A stretch of 64,000 bases of DNA from Devosia sp. (GCF_014860165.1 NZ_JACZKG010000046.1:60908-124907); one strand, 5' to 3'. Positions 35,061 through 44,011 are shown, counted from the first letter of the stretch. Program-made: numbers and translations. Notes: generated by a model from the letters alone, not told the origin.

Positions 35061-36944
35061 TCAGCAAGCCGGTTCCTGTGGGACGTATGCCCGCAGCTGC
35101 GGGGGCAGCCAACGTCGATCTTTAAAGAGCGTTTCGGCATAGGTTGCGGCGTCGCCCTTCTTCATTTTCACCGCCTTCGCCGCTTCATCATCACCAATGG
35201 CTTCTTTGATGGCCGTAGCGATCTGGTCTTTGCTGACGCGCTTGAAGAAGTTTTCAGCGGTTGGCGTGAACCAGTCGGCCATATCGAGGGCGAGTGCTTG
35301 GCTCAGCACCTTGCCATGTTCGAACGCCCGCCCTCGGTCGGAGAACTTCTTCTCGACCACGTTGACGCCTTTGGCAGCGGCAGCCGCGAGAAGGGACAGC
35401 AATTCGTCGGTGGTCTTGTCCGTCAGCCAGTCCCAAAGATCGCTTGGGTTGCCTGGAATGGCGTGGCCAAGGTTCTCCCACATGCTGGCGAACTCGACGA
35501 CCGGAGCGTAATCCTCGTAATCAGAAATGGAGCCTTTGAGATATTCGGGGGTGACGCTGACCTGCACGGCGCTCTGTTCCCGCGCGTAGCTGTACCCCAC
35601 ACGCAGCAGCAGGGCATGAACGACCGTCACAAGGGCAACGTCCGGGTTATTGGCAAGGGCAACACGCAGCGCTGCGGTTTTGCGAGCGCTCAAGTCCTCG
35701 ACCAGTGAGAACGACAGATCGTCCAACCCGGCGCTCTTTGCTGGTTTCGCCACGACACTCCGGTCTGTTCCTTCGTCCTCATCCTTGCGCTCGTCCTGCT
35801 CGGCCTCGGCGCTATCGTCCTTGGGCCCGCGCGACATCATTCCGCGCTCGATACGGAATTTCCCAAAGTTGCTGATGCTGAGGAATGCGCCAGCGGCCAG
35901 ATAATCGGCTTCGGAGTAGACGCGGGTCTTGCGGTCAAGCTGCTCGATTTGCTCGTGCAGCGCGGCCTGTCGCTGCTCCCGTTCCTGCGGCTCCAGCGTC
36001 GCCCCCTCGAAATCGAGGCTTTCCAAATCCGCTTCCAGCCCATCAAGCACGGCCTGATCTTCCGGCGATAGTTCGGTGTCGGTGGGGTAGACGCGGACAG
36101 AACCGTAATACCAGTCGGGCAGGGTCTCGAAGAACTCAACCCATGCCCAACCTTCGGCCAAAAGCTTGGTCTTGGCAGCGTCCACCTCTTTGTTAAACAG
36201 GGCTTCCAGTATGTCCGGGCTTTCGATGACCCCGCTGCCACTCTCATCAAACAGGTCTTTGTGCAGGACACCGCCTGCCTCTAGATAAGCGGCCTCTCCG
36301 ACGACGGCAAAGCGCGGCGTATCGGTTGTGGTCTGCTCGGCCAGCAGCGTGCGCCGAATTGTTGCACTGTGGCGGCTCCACTGGCCAAGATTGTTCCAGA
36401 CTTCCAACTGGCGCGCGTGATCGTCCACCACGGTGAAGGCTGCCAACTGAGACAGTTCCATCTCGCCGGATCGGAAAAGCTCACGCAATTCCGGGGCGGT
36501 CTTGGCGAGGGCAAGGCGGCGCTTCACAAGGTTTTCAGTAACACCAAAGCGCGACGCGATCTGATCGGGGGACTTGCCCTGATCGCTGAGGGCGTTAAAG
36601 GCTTCAAATTCGTCGAGCGGGTGCATGGCTTCGCGCATGACATTTTCGGCCAAGCTCACTTCGACCGCGCTGTCCTCGTCGCGCATCTGGCAATTGACGG
36701 GGTGATCGGCCGGGATCGCGCCACGCTCCTGCAGCAGTTTCAGTGCAGCCAGTCTGCGACCACCAGCAGAGACGAAGAACCGCCCCTTCTTGCCGGGGCG
36801 GACAACAAGGTTTTGCAGGATTCCAACGCTGCCAATGGAGGCGGCAAGGCTCTCGACACTGTCGGGCGCATAGGTCTTGCGGACATTTTTGGGATCGGCG
36901 TCTAGCTTGTTCAACATGATTGGCTGGATATCGGTGGGGGTCAT
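35061..36944 (-). CDS. long plasmid ParB/RepB-type DNA-binding protein
   Basis: A 627-residue protein with an N-terminal ParB/Sulfiredoxin-fold domain (LDADPKNVRKTY, SVGILQNLVVRPGKKGRFFVSAGGRRLAALK cited in part, and LAENVMREAMHPLDEFEAF) and a KorB-like HTH (IASRFGVTENLVKRRLALAK). It is about twice as long as RepB; the acidic middle (about 370-400) and helical C-terminal half are characteristic of a plasmid family found with ArdC and DUF736. It is not the repABC partition protein. The ATG follows AGGAGAGCAAAC and a structured leader shared with the methylase gene at 53 kb. The role is probably regulatory or in DNA processing on entry. Confidence 0.82.
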   Translation of the reverse strand: MTPTDIQPIMLNKLDADPKNVRKTYAPDSVESLAASIGSVGILQNLVVRPGKKGRFFVSAGGRRLAALKLLQERGAIPADHPVNCQMRDEDSAVEVSLAENVMREAMHPLDEFEAFNALSDQGKSPDQIASRFGVTENLVKRRLALAKTAPELRELFRSGEMELSQLAAFTVVDDHARQLEVWNNLGQWSRHSATIRRTLLAEQTTTDTPRFAVVGEAAYLEAGGVLHKDLFDESGSGVIESPDILEALFNKEVDAAKTKLLAEGWAWVEFFETLPDWYYGSVRVYPTDTELSPEDQAVLDGLEADLESLDFEGATLEPQEREQRQAALHEQIEQLDRKTRVYSEADYLAAGAFLSISNFGKFRIERGMMSRGPKDDSAEAEQDERKDEDEGTDRSVVAKPAKSAGLDDLSFSLVEDLSARKTAALRVALANNPDVALVTVVHALLLRVGYSYAREQSAVQVSVTPEYLKGSISDYEDYAPVVEFASMWENLGHAIPGNPSDLWDWLTDKTTDELLSLLAAAAAKGVNVVEKKFSDRGRAFEHGKVLSQALALDMADWFTPTAENFFKRVSKDQIATAIKEAIGDDEAAKAVKMKKGDAATYAETLFKDRRWLPPQLRAYVPQEPAC

Positions 36945-37200
36945 GTTTGCTCTCCTTGGTCCCGCGAAGCGGTCTAGCCTTTGCCCATCGGGCAGGGGCC
37001 CCGCCTCTGCCCTCTAGGCGTCGCCAATGAGACGGTGAGAGGGGGGCAAGTGCGTAGACGGGGAGGGGGCTCACCCACCCGAAGGGGCTAGCTCCTGCAA
37101 CGGACGGCCGCAGGCCGGGAGTGAAGGATGGGGATACCCCGTCGGAGCTCTTGCAGGGGAGAGAGGCGACGCCTTTCTCCCCTCGATCTAACAAACTGGT
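36945..37200 (-). ncRNA. structured leader RNA, copy before ParB-like gene
   Basis: This leader shares a conserved core with the one at 53852-54080. Elements on the minus-strand transcript are a hairpin 37155-37183, a long-range stem (37137-37143 with 37057-37063) enclosing two conserved blocks (37064-37088 and 37121-37135), the block at 37037-37050, and a hairpin 36991-37011 close to the ribosome site. The stems are kept while their sequences differ between copies, which supports an RNA structure. The adjoining stretch to 37361 holds no gene. Confidence 0.65.
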
Positions 37201-37361
37201 GGTATGGCCTTTGGCGCGGACCTGTCCGCGCCCATGCGCAAGGGATCGTGACCCGAATGGGCCGAAACCCATCATGGGGTTCGGTGGAGCGTAGCGAAAT
37301 AGAGCCTGGTCCCCCCGGGGGATGCGCCCTGGGCAGTGGACCGCTAAGCTAAGCGGAGCCT

Positions 37362-38234
37362 TTAGTCATCGTCGTCGCTGTCCGGCAGCGTGTCGATAAA
37401 CTCCGGTAGTTGGCCATTTAGGAGCCAATCCAGCAGGGGCTCGTCCTTCAGCACAGAAGCAAAGTAGATGTGTCGCCATCCGTTCTTTCCACGGCGCGCC
37501 TCTAGCTTGCGGAATGACTGGATCTGGTGAACGACGTTCTGGTCGAGCTCGCGCATGTTCGCCACGATACGTACCAGGTGACCGTGCATTTCTTTTACAA
37601 AATGAACGAAGCGAGGCTGTAATTTCAGCCCGGCCACATGTCGTAAGAGGAGCGCCTCAAGGTCGGCCTCTAAACCGTCTATTGGCACCAGCTCGAAACT
37701 GTGCGGAGCCTCATAGGGCTGTCCAACGACAATTCGCAGCACCCGATTTTCCACGAACTGGTCGAAGTAGGGGTGGATGAAAATCCGAAGATCGTCTTTG
37801 TCCAAGGTCTCGGTCAGCTTGTGCCCCTGGCAAATGTCGCACATCGGCGACAGGTTCGCCGGTATGACCGAAAAATGCGGAAAGTCCGTTTTAGGAAGGT
37901 AGTGGTCCAGGGTGAATGGCGTTCCGTCCTCGCCGCAGGACGGGCAAATCTGGAGTTTCTTCTCGCGCATAGCGCTAAGGACGAGCTGATGGGCGTGCCC
38001 CTCGGCCGGTGAATTGTACAGCGTCAGAAACGGCGTGGGGTTAGCTAGGCTTTCGTCCCACTTTTTGATCACTTCCGGATTGCCGGCGGCATCGATGAAC
38101 GCCTGTACACGCTCAGTCCAATCATCACCTATTTTGGCGAAGAACTTCGCGTTCACACCCTTGGACCGTTCAGCGATGATCTCCTTGAGGAGTTCGACAC
38201 TGCCTTTTTCAGGCAGATCGAGCTTGGTCACCAC
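37362..38234 (-). CDS. ptuB: HNH endonuclease, PtuB-like (Septu-type defence)
   Basis: A 290-residue zinc-type HNH nuclease. The motif is laid out as C97-x2-C100, D110-H111, N127, C132-x2-C135 and H138, with CPSCGEDGTPFTLDHYLP at its heart. The remaining helical parts flank the nuclease. It overlaps the upstream SMC-like ATPase by seven bases; an ATPase followed by an HNH protein of this size is the Septu (PtuA-PtuB) arrangement, in which PtuB cuts DNA under PtuA control. Identification by gene pair and motifs; no direct family search was possible. Confidence 0.75.
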   Translation of the reverse strand: MVTKLDLPEKGSVELLKEIIAERSKGVNAKFFAKIGDDWTERVQAFIDAAGNPEVIKKWDESLANPTPFLTLYNSPAEGHAHQLVLSAMREKKLQICPSCGEDGTPFTLDHYLPKTDFPHFSVIPANLSPMCDICQGHKLTETLDKDDLRIFIHPYFDQFVENRVLRIVVGQPYEAPHSFELVPIDGLEADLEALLLRHVAGLKLQPRFVHFVKEMHGHLVRIVANMRELDQNVVHQIQSFRKLEARRGKNGWRHIYFASVLKDEPLLDWLLNGQLPEFIDTLPDSDDDD

Positions 38235-39952
38235 TTGCCAGCCTCCATGGCGGTGATCTGCACAATGAGCTCTTCATTGATGTCATCGCCTAAGGCCTCA
38301 ATGAGGGCCTCTGCAGTTCCGAATTTTTTCAATTCCGCGCGCAGCCACGCTTCGTGCGGTTTTGCTACACGCTTGTCCTCAAAGACGTATGATGTGATGC
38401 GCTGCACGTCGCCGCCAAAGGTCTCAAAAGGCGGGTTGGAAATGTGAATCTCATCCTTGCCCCGACTGAAGACATGGACGCAATCAGCGGGGGTTTCACG
38501 CACCGTGACAACGGAGTGGGTGGCCAAGAGAGCTTTGGATGAATATGCCGCGAGGATTTCCTTGAGCATGCCGACAAACCTGATCTCCAGTGTTGGATGG
38601 AGGAAAAGCTCTGGCTCATCGACCAGGATAAGGCTGTTTTGCCGTATCGCGCCCAGGATGTTTATGACGATGTAGGAGAAGAGACGTTGGCCTGAACTTA
38701 GACCAACTGGCTCCCCATCCTTGAAGAACGAGACCCCCTCGGCCAAATCCACTCCGGACCGGATGGACTCCGGCACGAGGTTTTGGACACGGTCGGCTGA
38801 TATGCGAATATAGCGACGAATGAGCTTGCCATCCTCGACTTCTATGATCGTACCACGTCGGCCGAACCGACCAGTGGTCATGGCATCCGTATCTGCGTCA
38901 TCTTTCAACGCGAGGGCAGCGAATTCGAAATCGATCGCCGAACCCATGACGGATTCCATGGTTTCAATCTTGGCCGACCATTCCTGAATGCGGCCGAAAC
39001 GTTGGTCATGAGATAGGGCGTCGATCAACGAACTTGCCGCGTTAACCTTGGGAATGGCCCGGGACAATTGGACAGGCCGCGGGGAGTCGGTTTCGGTGCC
39101 ACCAGCGCGACCTCTGAGGCCGAAATACCGATAGAAACCCAAATCCTGGCGATCGGCCTGCTCCCCATCTGTCGCATCGACCGGGAACAGTTCGAATGGA
39201 CTATACGACACCACGACGAACTGGCTGGCACCGGGCGGAGTGGTAAAGCCGGGTTCGTCTGCCGGCGTGTCGCCGTCGTCGAGCCAGGAATCCACCATTT
39301 GCCGGAGGAGCTGGGACTTGCCGACCCCGTTAGGCCCGATGACGACGTTGATGTCGCGCGGAAGCAACGTGTTGGACTCAAACGGCAAAGTCATGTCGCG
39401 CAAGACACCGTCGACGTCTCGATACCGAAAGCCAATGTCGACCAGCGCGGTTTTTCTGCCGGCCAAAATATGCCAATTGTTTGAGAAGGCCTGCTGAGCA
39501 CCACGCTCGCGGAGCAATGACGCATCAAATGCCGGGTCTGCGATGAGGTTGATGGCTCGATCATCTTCCAGATTGCGCACGAGGTAGCTCGCATCGCGAA
39601 GCTTTTCCGCCACTCCTTGAGCAACTTCACTACCGGCAATGCCGATGAGCTGCTCATAGAACACAGTAGAGGTGGTGACCGAGATATAGTCGGCGTCTTC
39701 AATTGGAAAACTGCCGTTCCACCCGTTTTGCCGTCGCTCGACAAGGTAGGAGTGGGAATAGGAGTGGCCGGCGAACATGATCTTGACCGGGCCGAGCTCC
39801 ACCTCCTCGCCGCCAATCACACACAGCGTCGGAAAGCTGGTGCGATTCCCATAGTCATCCCAGTTATTATAAAGCAGGACGATCCCGTCCTTGCCAGATG
39901 CGGTGAATGCCGAAACCGCTGCATCATCCGACCCAGCATACAATATCTTCAT
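38228..39952 (-). CDS. ptuA: SMC/ABC-like ATPase, PtuA-like with N-terminal extension
   Basis: A 574-residue ATPase. Walker A GPNGVGKS is at 206-213, the ABC signature LSSGQ near 420, Walker B with D445-E446 in LVDEPELFLHP, and the switch histidine in LLATHSVVTVRE. Known PtuA proteins start with the ATP-binding domain, but here about 190 extra residues precede it, with blocks such as IVLLYNNWDDYGNRTSFP. This N-terminal part is unrecognised and may be a sensor. The operon order is hypothetical gene, this ATPase, HNH protein. Confidence 0.75.
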   Translation of the reverse strand: MKILYAGSDDAAVSAFTASGKDGIVLLYNNWDDYGNRTSFPTLCVIGGEEVELGPVKIMFAGHSYSHSYLVERRQNGWNGSFPIEDADYISVTTSTVFYEQLIGIAGSEVAQGVAEKLRDASYLVRNLEDDRAINLIADPAFDASLLRERGAQQAFSNNWHILAGRKTALVDIGFRYRDVDGVLRDMTLPFESNTLLPRDINVVIGPNGVGKSQLLRQMVDSWLDDGDTPADEPGFTTPPGASQFVVVSYSPFELFPVDATDGEQADRQDLGFYRYFGLRGRAGGTETDSPRPVQLSRAIPKVNAASSLIDALSHDQRFGRIQEWSAKIETMESVMGSAIDFEFAALALKDDADTDAMTTGRFGRRGTIIEVEDGKLIRRYIRISADRVQNLVPESIRSGVDLAEGVSFFKDGEPVGLSSGQRLFSYIVINILGAIRQNSLILVDEPELFLHPTLEIRFVGMLKEILAAYSSKALLATHSVVTVRETPADCVHVFSRGKDEIHISNPPFETFGGDVQRITSYVFEDKRVAKPHEAWLRAELKKFGTAEALIEALGDDINEELIVQITAMEAGKW

Positions 39953-40019
39953 CGTCCCCCCTGATCAGCCAATAGCAATTGGCCGAAACTCGTCCCGGTC
40001 TATCGGCGTAAAAACGGCG

Positions 40020-40676
40020 CTAAGCGATTTTCGTCGGCGGCAGCAATCCACCTGGGGGGAATGCTTTTGGCTTCGGTATTGCCGGAGGCGAAGCGAGTAG
40101 GGTGCCTATGACCGGTGCTGCATCGGGATATTCGGGCCTGATAGCAGGTCGATAGTCACCTGTGCCCAATTGCCAGAGCGAGTCAATGTTCGCCAGATAG
40201 AGCCCAACACGGTGTTCGCTATCACTGATGATGCCCTCGTAAATGCTCTGGTGGGGGTTTCCGGGTGAGCGATCGAAGCTGCCAAGGTGAGCCGTCCAGG
40301 GGTCGGGCAGCTCCTGAGCAATTGCTGCAATTGCTGATCGATATTTCTCCGTGTCCGCCTCTGAGCCCTGAAAGTAGAAACGGGCAGCAACTATAGCGGT
40401 TAGCGTTCCTTTTCTCTCGCCAATGAACTGAACGGGGGACAACAGTCCGGCCATGTAAATTTGCTCAATCGCATCGATAACTCGGGTGTCGTGATCTTCG
40501 TCCCATATAACCGCAAAGTCGTGAACTTGGGGGAGGGCTAGGGGGCGACGCGTCACATCGAGCCATTCAACGCATCTGAAGATCGAGTAGTGCGTCCCGC
40601 GGCCGATCGAGCCGATAGGATTGGGCTCATCGTACAAACACGTGAAAAGGTTGGAATATTGCGGCACAGCAGTCAT
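40020..40676 (-). CDS. hypothetical protein heading the Septu-like operon
   Basis: A 218-residue protein of no recognised family. ATG 40676 was chosen because coding character begins there; the open frame runs much further upstream but that part is antisense to a decayed protease. Visible features are a Tyr/Trp/Asp-rich N-terminal half (GRGTHYSIFRCVEWLD, VHDFAVIWDEDHD) and a Pro-rich C-terminal tail. It ends 67 bases before the ATPase on the same strand, so it may be a third component of the defence system. Confidence 0.55.
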   Translation of the reverse strand: MTAVPQYSNLFTCLYDEPNPIGSIGRGTHYSIFRCVEWLDVTRRPLALPQVHDFAVIWDEDHDTRVIDAIEQIYMAGLLSPVQFIGERKGTLTAIVAARFYFQGSEADTEKYRSAIAAIAQELPDPWTAHLGSFDRSPGNPHQSIYEGIISDSEHRVGLYLANIDSLWQLGTGDYRPAIRPEYPDAAPVIGTLLASPPAIPKPKAFPPGGLLPPTKIA

Positions 40677-40862
40677 GGCCAAACACCTGGGTCTGAGGGT
40701 TGATGTGAATTCCTTCACGGCCGCCCCAATTTCGTCAGGGCCACCAATCGCCGGTGAATATATGCCGCTCCGGGGCGTTATGCGAGCCCTTAGATACAGC
40801 AAGGCGGAGCACGCAAGCTCCTGCAACGGACGGTCCATGGCCAAAATTGGCGGATTCCGTGA

Positions 40863-41473
40863 CGGCTGCTTGGGCTGGTTATTCGCCTGACCGGCAACGA
40901 AGGTGTTCGCACGCAGTTCGAGCACATCGGCAAGGACACGCTCGAGGTGGTCTACGTTACAGTTGCCGAACACACGCTCGAACAGCTGCGCACGGCAATC
41001 GATGAGGGCCCAAGTGTCACGGGCGGCATGAACGGTGTGCTGGGGCGATACATCGATGAACGCAACGGCGAGATCGTGGTCGAGTTTGAAGCGGACAAGA
41101 TGGCCGCGAAATCGGCCGATCGCCAGGCGAGTGAGCGGATGGTCGCCGCGACGCTCGGAGTGCCTGTGTGCTTTGAGGCGGGCGAAGCGGCGGTTTTGAA
41201 CACGGTATATGCCAGCGGCACGCTGACCAATGCCGGCTGCACCACCGGCTTTACTGTTATCACTCCGCAAGCAATCAGAACGGTGTGCTGACGGCGGGCC
41301 ACTGCCAATTGTCGAGTGGCTTCGGAAGCGCAGTAACCCATCGGTTCCCCCGGGACCTCCGATACTCGGGGTCTCCGGTCCCGGGGCCGCGCACTGCGCG
41401 GGCCGTGGATAACAGCGGATCTTGGGTGCAATCGCTAGATGCGACTGCGGGCGCCGCGCTGCCAGCCGATTGA
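40863..41473 (+). pseudogene. decayed streptogrisin/alpha-lytic-type serine protease
   Basis: The frame through 40863-41291 encodes a protease propeptide-like region and then GCTTGFTVIT. The matching continuation NGVLTAGHC, which contains the catalytic histidine of S1 proteases, is in the next frame from about 41262. The second part runs to a stop at 41473 without the catalytic Asp and Ser blocks. A frameshift and a lost C-terminus therefore leave no functional enzyme. It separates the Septu-like operon from the SRAP cluster. Confidence 0.65.
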
Positions 41474-41530
41474 ACCTTCGATTCCGGTGTGCGTTGAGCA
41501 GGATCGCGAAATTAGCCAATGGAGAGTGTC

Positions 41531-41695
41531 GTGCCCAACACCAAGCAAGATCGTGCCCGGGTTGCCGGGCAGCAGGACCATGAAGTGCAATACGAAGCCG
41601 ATAAGACCGGCGCGTCAAAGTCCGAAGTCAAAGACGCTGTGAAATCGGAAGGCAACAGCCGAAAGGCGGTCGAGAAGAATCTCGAGGACAAGTGA
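41531..41695 (+). CDS. DUF3606-family small protein
   Basis: A 54-residue protein starting at GTG 41531, after GGAGAG. The sequence (PNTKQDRARVAGQQDHEVQY, then KTGASKSEVKDAVKSEGNSR) matches the DUF3606 family of small alphaproteobacterial proteins of unknown function. The stop overlaps the next GTG, so the two are probably co-translated. Confidence 0.75.
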   Translation: MPNTKQDRARVAGQQDHEVQYEADKTGASKSEVKDAVKSEGNSRKAVEKNLEDK

Positions 41696-41970
41696 CTCCT
41701 GTACAGCTCCGGTTGATTTCCGATGACCAGGCAGCGGAGTTGACCGACAGCATTCTCGTCTCGGTGGGCGCCGAAGATCCAACAGAGGTGACGTCAGGTG
41801 TGATCTGGATGGCAGAGGGCAACATCGGCGCTGACCAAGGCCCTTTGTCGGTGCCTGACGCGCTTGCCCTTGCGCAGACACTTGCGGATGAGCAGGGCAG
41901 GGACACCGTTTACATCACGCTCCAACCCGATACGTTCGAGTGGCTAGACGAATGGGGCAAGCTTGACTGA
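41692..41970 (+). CDS. hypothetical protein between DUF3606 and SRAP genes
   Basis: A 92-residue product starting at GTG 41692, overlapping the DUF3606 stop (GTGA) and sharing one base with the SRAP start. It is acidic, with an alternating strand/helix pattern and no family I recognise. Tight coupling on both sides supports it as a real gene. Confidence 0.55.
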   Translation: MTPVQLRLISDDQAAELTDSILVSVGAEDPTEVTSGVIWMAEGNIGADQGPLSVPDALALAQTLADEQGRDTVYITLQPDTFEWLDEWGKLD

Positions 41971-42662
41971 TGTGCGGTCGATTCACGAACGAAATGACTT
42001 GGGCCGAGATCCACGCGCTTTACAGCTTGAGCAATGAACTGTTCCCGTTGGGGCCGCCGTCCAACTTGCAGCCGCGCTACAACATCGCACCGACCCAGAC
42101 CATCGATTTCGTGCAGCTGGATAAGGGTGGCAACCGTGAATTTCACCGTGGCCGCTGGGGCCTTGTTCCTTTCTTTGCAAAGGAGGTGGGGAAGCTGACC
42201 ACCTTCAACGCCAGGATAGAGACGGTCGATACCAGCGGCGTGTTCCGTGAGTCCTTCAAGCGTCGGCGGGCACTCATTCCTGCAGACGGGTATTTCGAGT
42301 GGACCACTAATGCCGAAGACGGAAAAAAGGACCCGTGGCACCTTCAACTCCCAGGCGGCGAGGGCTTTAGCTTCGCAGGCCTTGCGGCGCACAACGACAA
42401 TCTAGAGCTGTCCAGTTGCACGATCATCACCGCGCCGGCACTGCCGCATATCGAACACATCCATACCCGCATGCCACTGATCATTCCGCAGTGGGCTTAT
42501 GACAGATGGTTGTCGGCTCAAGACCAGGGCGATGAAGCCAAAGGCTTCTTGCTGAGCAGCCAGATCGATAGCCAGCTGGTGTTCCATCGTGTCGACCGCG
42601 CGGTTGGGAATAGCCGCTACGAGGGCACCGATACCAAAAAGCCGATCCTCAACTCTCTATGA
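41970..42662 (+). CDS. yedK: SRAP-domain abasic-site protein (YedK/HMCES)
   Basis: SRAP proteins bind and crosslink to abasic sites in single-stranded DNA through the second residue, cysteine, shielding them from error-prone repair. The 230-residue product begins MCGRFTNEM, with C2 as the crosslinking residue exposed after methionine removal, followed by PRYNIAPTQ, RWGLVPFF, FNARIET, RALIPADGYFEW and HTRMPLII, all family hallmarks. It is coupled to the two small upstream genes. Plasmid-borne copies probably protect single-stranded DNA during transfer or replication. Confidence 0.93.
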   Translation: MCGRFTNEMTWAEIHALYSLSNELFPLGPPSNLQPRYNIAPTQTIDFVQLDKGGNREFHRGRWGLVPFFAKEVGKLTTFNARIETVDTSGVFRESFKRRRALIPADGYFEWTTNAEDGKKDPWHLQLPGGEGFSFAGLAAHNDNLELSSCTIITAPALPHIEHIHTRMPLIIPQWAYDRWLSAQDQGDEAKGFLLSSQIDSQLVFHRVDRAVGNSRYEGTDTKKPILNSL

Positions 42663-42669
42663 CGACCGA

Positions 42670-43190
42670 CTACCAGACCTTCGGCAATTCGTTCCATCGC
42701 GTGGCGTACCGGGGCGAGCGCATGTCGAATTTCGTGGTGAACTGCGATTTCGCTGCAATAGCGACCGCCGCCGGGACCACTGTCGCCCGGCCCCAACGCT
42801 TTTTCGCCGCGTCCATGGCCGCCACGGCTCGAGCTGCCCGATCGTGGTTGATGTGATCGAACAGGGCGCGTTGCCGTTCAGCGGGCCGCACCAGGTCCTG
42901 CGTGATGATCCCCGCCTGCTGCAGCGGTAACCCGAGATCCAAAGCTGATCGACGGCGCGGCGGGCCGCCCGGAACAGCTCGAGGCTATCGTTGGTGGCTT
43001 CTGCAATATCGACAGTCAGGGACACAGAACGGCGAGGACCGTCCTCATCGAAAGGCGAGGTATGCATGAAGACAGTGACGTGATCGGTCGCCAGATCGGG
43101 CCGACGTAGCTTTTCCCCCAGCCTGTTGGCGTAGGCGGACGGCTTGTTTCGGTCACGCTTTGAGATTTCAACACGGTTTTGCTATAGAGC
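42670..43190 (-). pseudogene. 3' remnant of umuC (DNA polymerase V catalytic subunit)
   Basis: Two minus-strand frames together match the C-terminal third of UmuC. The first gives KPSAYANRLGEKLRRPDLAT, HVTVFMHTSPF and VDIAEATNDSLELFRAARRA; the second, after a frameshift near 42925, gives LQQAGIITQDLV and ends SPRYATRWNELPKVW, the DUF4113-type end of plasmid UmuC. The polymerase palm with its catalytic acids is missing, so it is not functional. Confidence 0.72.
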
Positions 43191-43247
43191 GCTTGCGAGG
43201 CAAAGGTTAGCTGCCAGCCTCGCAAGCGCGGTCGTCGTAGCCGCCAC

Positions 43248-43271
43248 GCCCGATCCCGAAAGGGATCGGGC
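43248..43271. terminator. 10-bp stem with GAAA loop
   Basis: GCCCGATCCC (43248-43257) and GGGATCGGGC (43262-43271) pair perfectly around GAAA. On the plus strand TTTAGGTTT follows. It lies downstream of the minus-strand gene at 43355-43990 and most likely ends that transcript. Confidence 0.6.
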
Positions 43272-43354
43272 TTTAGGTTTCGGGTCCCAGGTGGGCGTGC
43301 GTGCACACAGGACCTAGTGCTCTTCTCCTGGTCATTTTGATCTCCATATCTCGA

Positions 43355-43990
43355 CTAGCCGGCGACCGGCGGCGCCGGAATTTCTTTGGGGGCGGCGGGT
43401 TCCGCTGCAGCAGCGGCGACAGCCGCCGCAATCGAATTCGCTTCCGCCTGCGCTTTCCAAACCTCGTGAACGGCCTCGATCTCGCCGAAAGCACCGACCT
43501 CCATGAGGCGGTCGATAAAGCGCGAGTAGATGCCGTCCTGAACCATCTTCTGACCGCGCATCCACTCCATGGCGGCATTGGGGTTCAGCAGGAGGACGTA
43601 GTGGAATTCACCGGTAGGACCTGGCTTTGTCTGGATCATCCACAGATCGCGCAAGGTGCGCATTCGCTTCCGCCAAGTATCAACGGCGCGTTCACCCAAA
43701 AAACCAGCCTCGGCCGCAAACGTCGCAGGGTTCTCGATGACGACTACCGGATTGTCCGGCGATCGAGCCCACAGACAGAGTAGCGTGTGCCCCGCAGGCT
43801 GCCCCTTCGACTGAGCATCGATTGCCTGCATGACAATCGGCATCGTCCGCGGAACAGTGGTAAAGCCGTCGTTCGTTTTCCGATGCCAGATCCAGCTCGA
43901 ATGAAATCCAGGGAAGTGGAGCTCCATCTGCTGCTTTGATCGCTCTGCCATATTGAGGCGCTTGGCGGTCGCCTGTCGTCCGTTTGCCAT
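43355..43990 (-). CDS. hypothetical plasmid protein with winged-helix-like region
   Basis: A 211-residue protein. ATG 43990 is preferred over an in-frame start seven codons earlier. Residues about 20-130 (HRKTNDGFTTVPRTMPIVMQ, AEAGFLGERAVDTWRKRMRTL, HYVLLLNPNAAMEWMR) look like a winged-helix domain, in a style seen in plasmid replication or regulatory proteins. The C-terminus is Ala/Pro-rich. I cannot assign a family. A hairpin at 43248 follows the gene. Confidence 0.6.
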   Translation of the reverse strand: MANGRQATAKRLNMAERSKQQMELHFPGFHSSWIWHRKTNDGFTTVPRTMPIVMQAIDAQSKGQPAGHTLLCLWARSPDNPVVVIENPATFAAEAGFLGERAVDTWRKRMRTLRDLWMIQTKPGPTGEFHYVLLLNPNAAMEWMRGQKMVQDGIYSRFIDRLMEVGAFGEIEAVHEVWKAQAEANSIAAAVAAAAAEPAAPKEIPAPPVAG

Positions 43991-44011
43991 TTTGATCTTG
44001 CTTCCTTGCAA

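Noticed and set aside
38228..39952. Alternative reading of the ATPase as an OLD-family or retron effector ATPase.
   Set aside because: No TOPRIM domain follows the ATPase core and no reverse transcriptase is near; the overlapping HNH partner favours a Septu-like pair.
40905..40925. GTTC-N7-GTTC, which resembles a LexA box on the reverse strand.
   Set aside because: It lies inside the protease remnant with no start codon of an SOS gene nearby, so it is a chance match.
40677..41618. A minus-strand open frame that extends the 40020-40676 gene upstream by 314 codons.
   Set aside because: This part is antisense to the decayed serine protease and DUF3606, is rich in Arg/Pro/Ala like other shadow frames, and contains no recognisable domain; the ATG at 40676 marks the change to normal composition.
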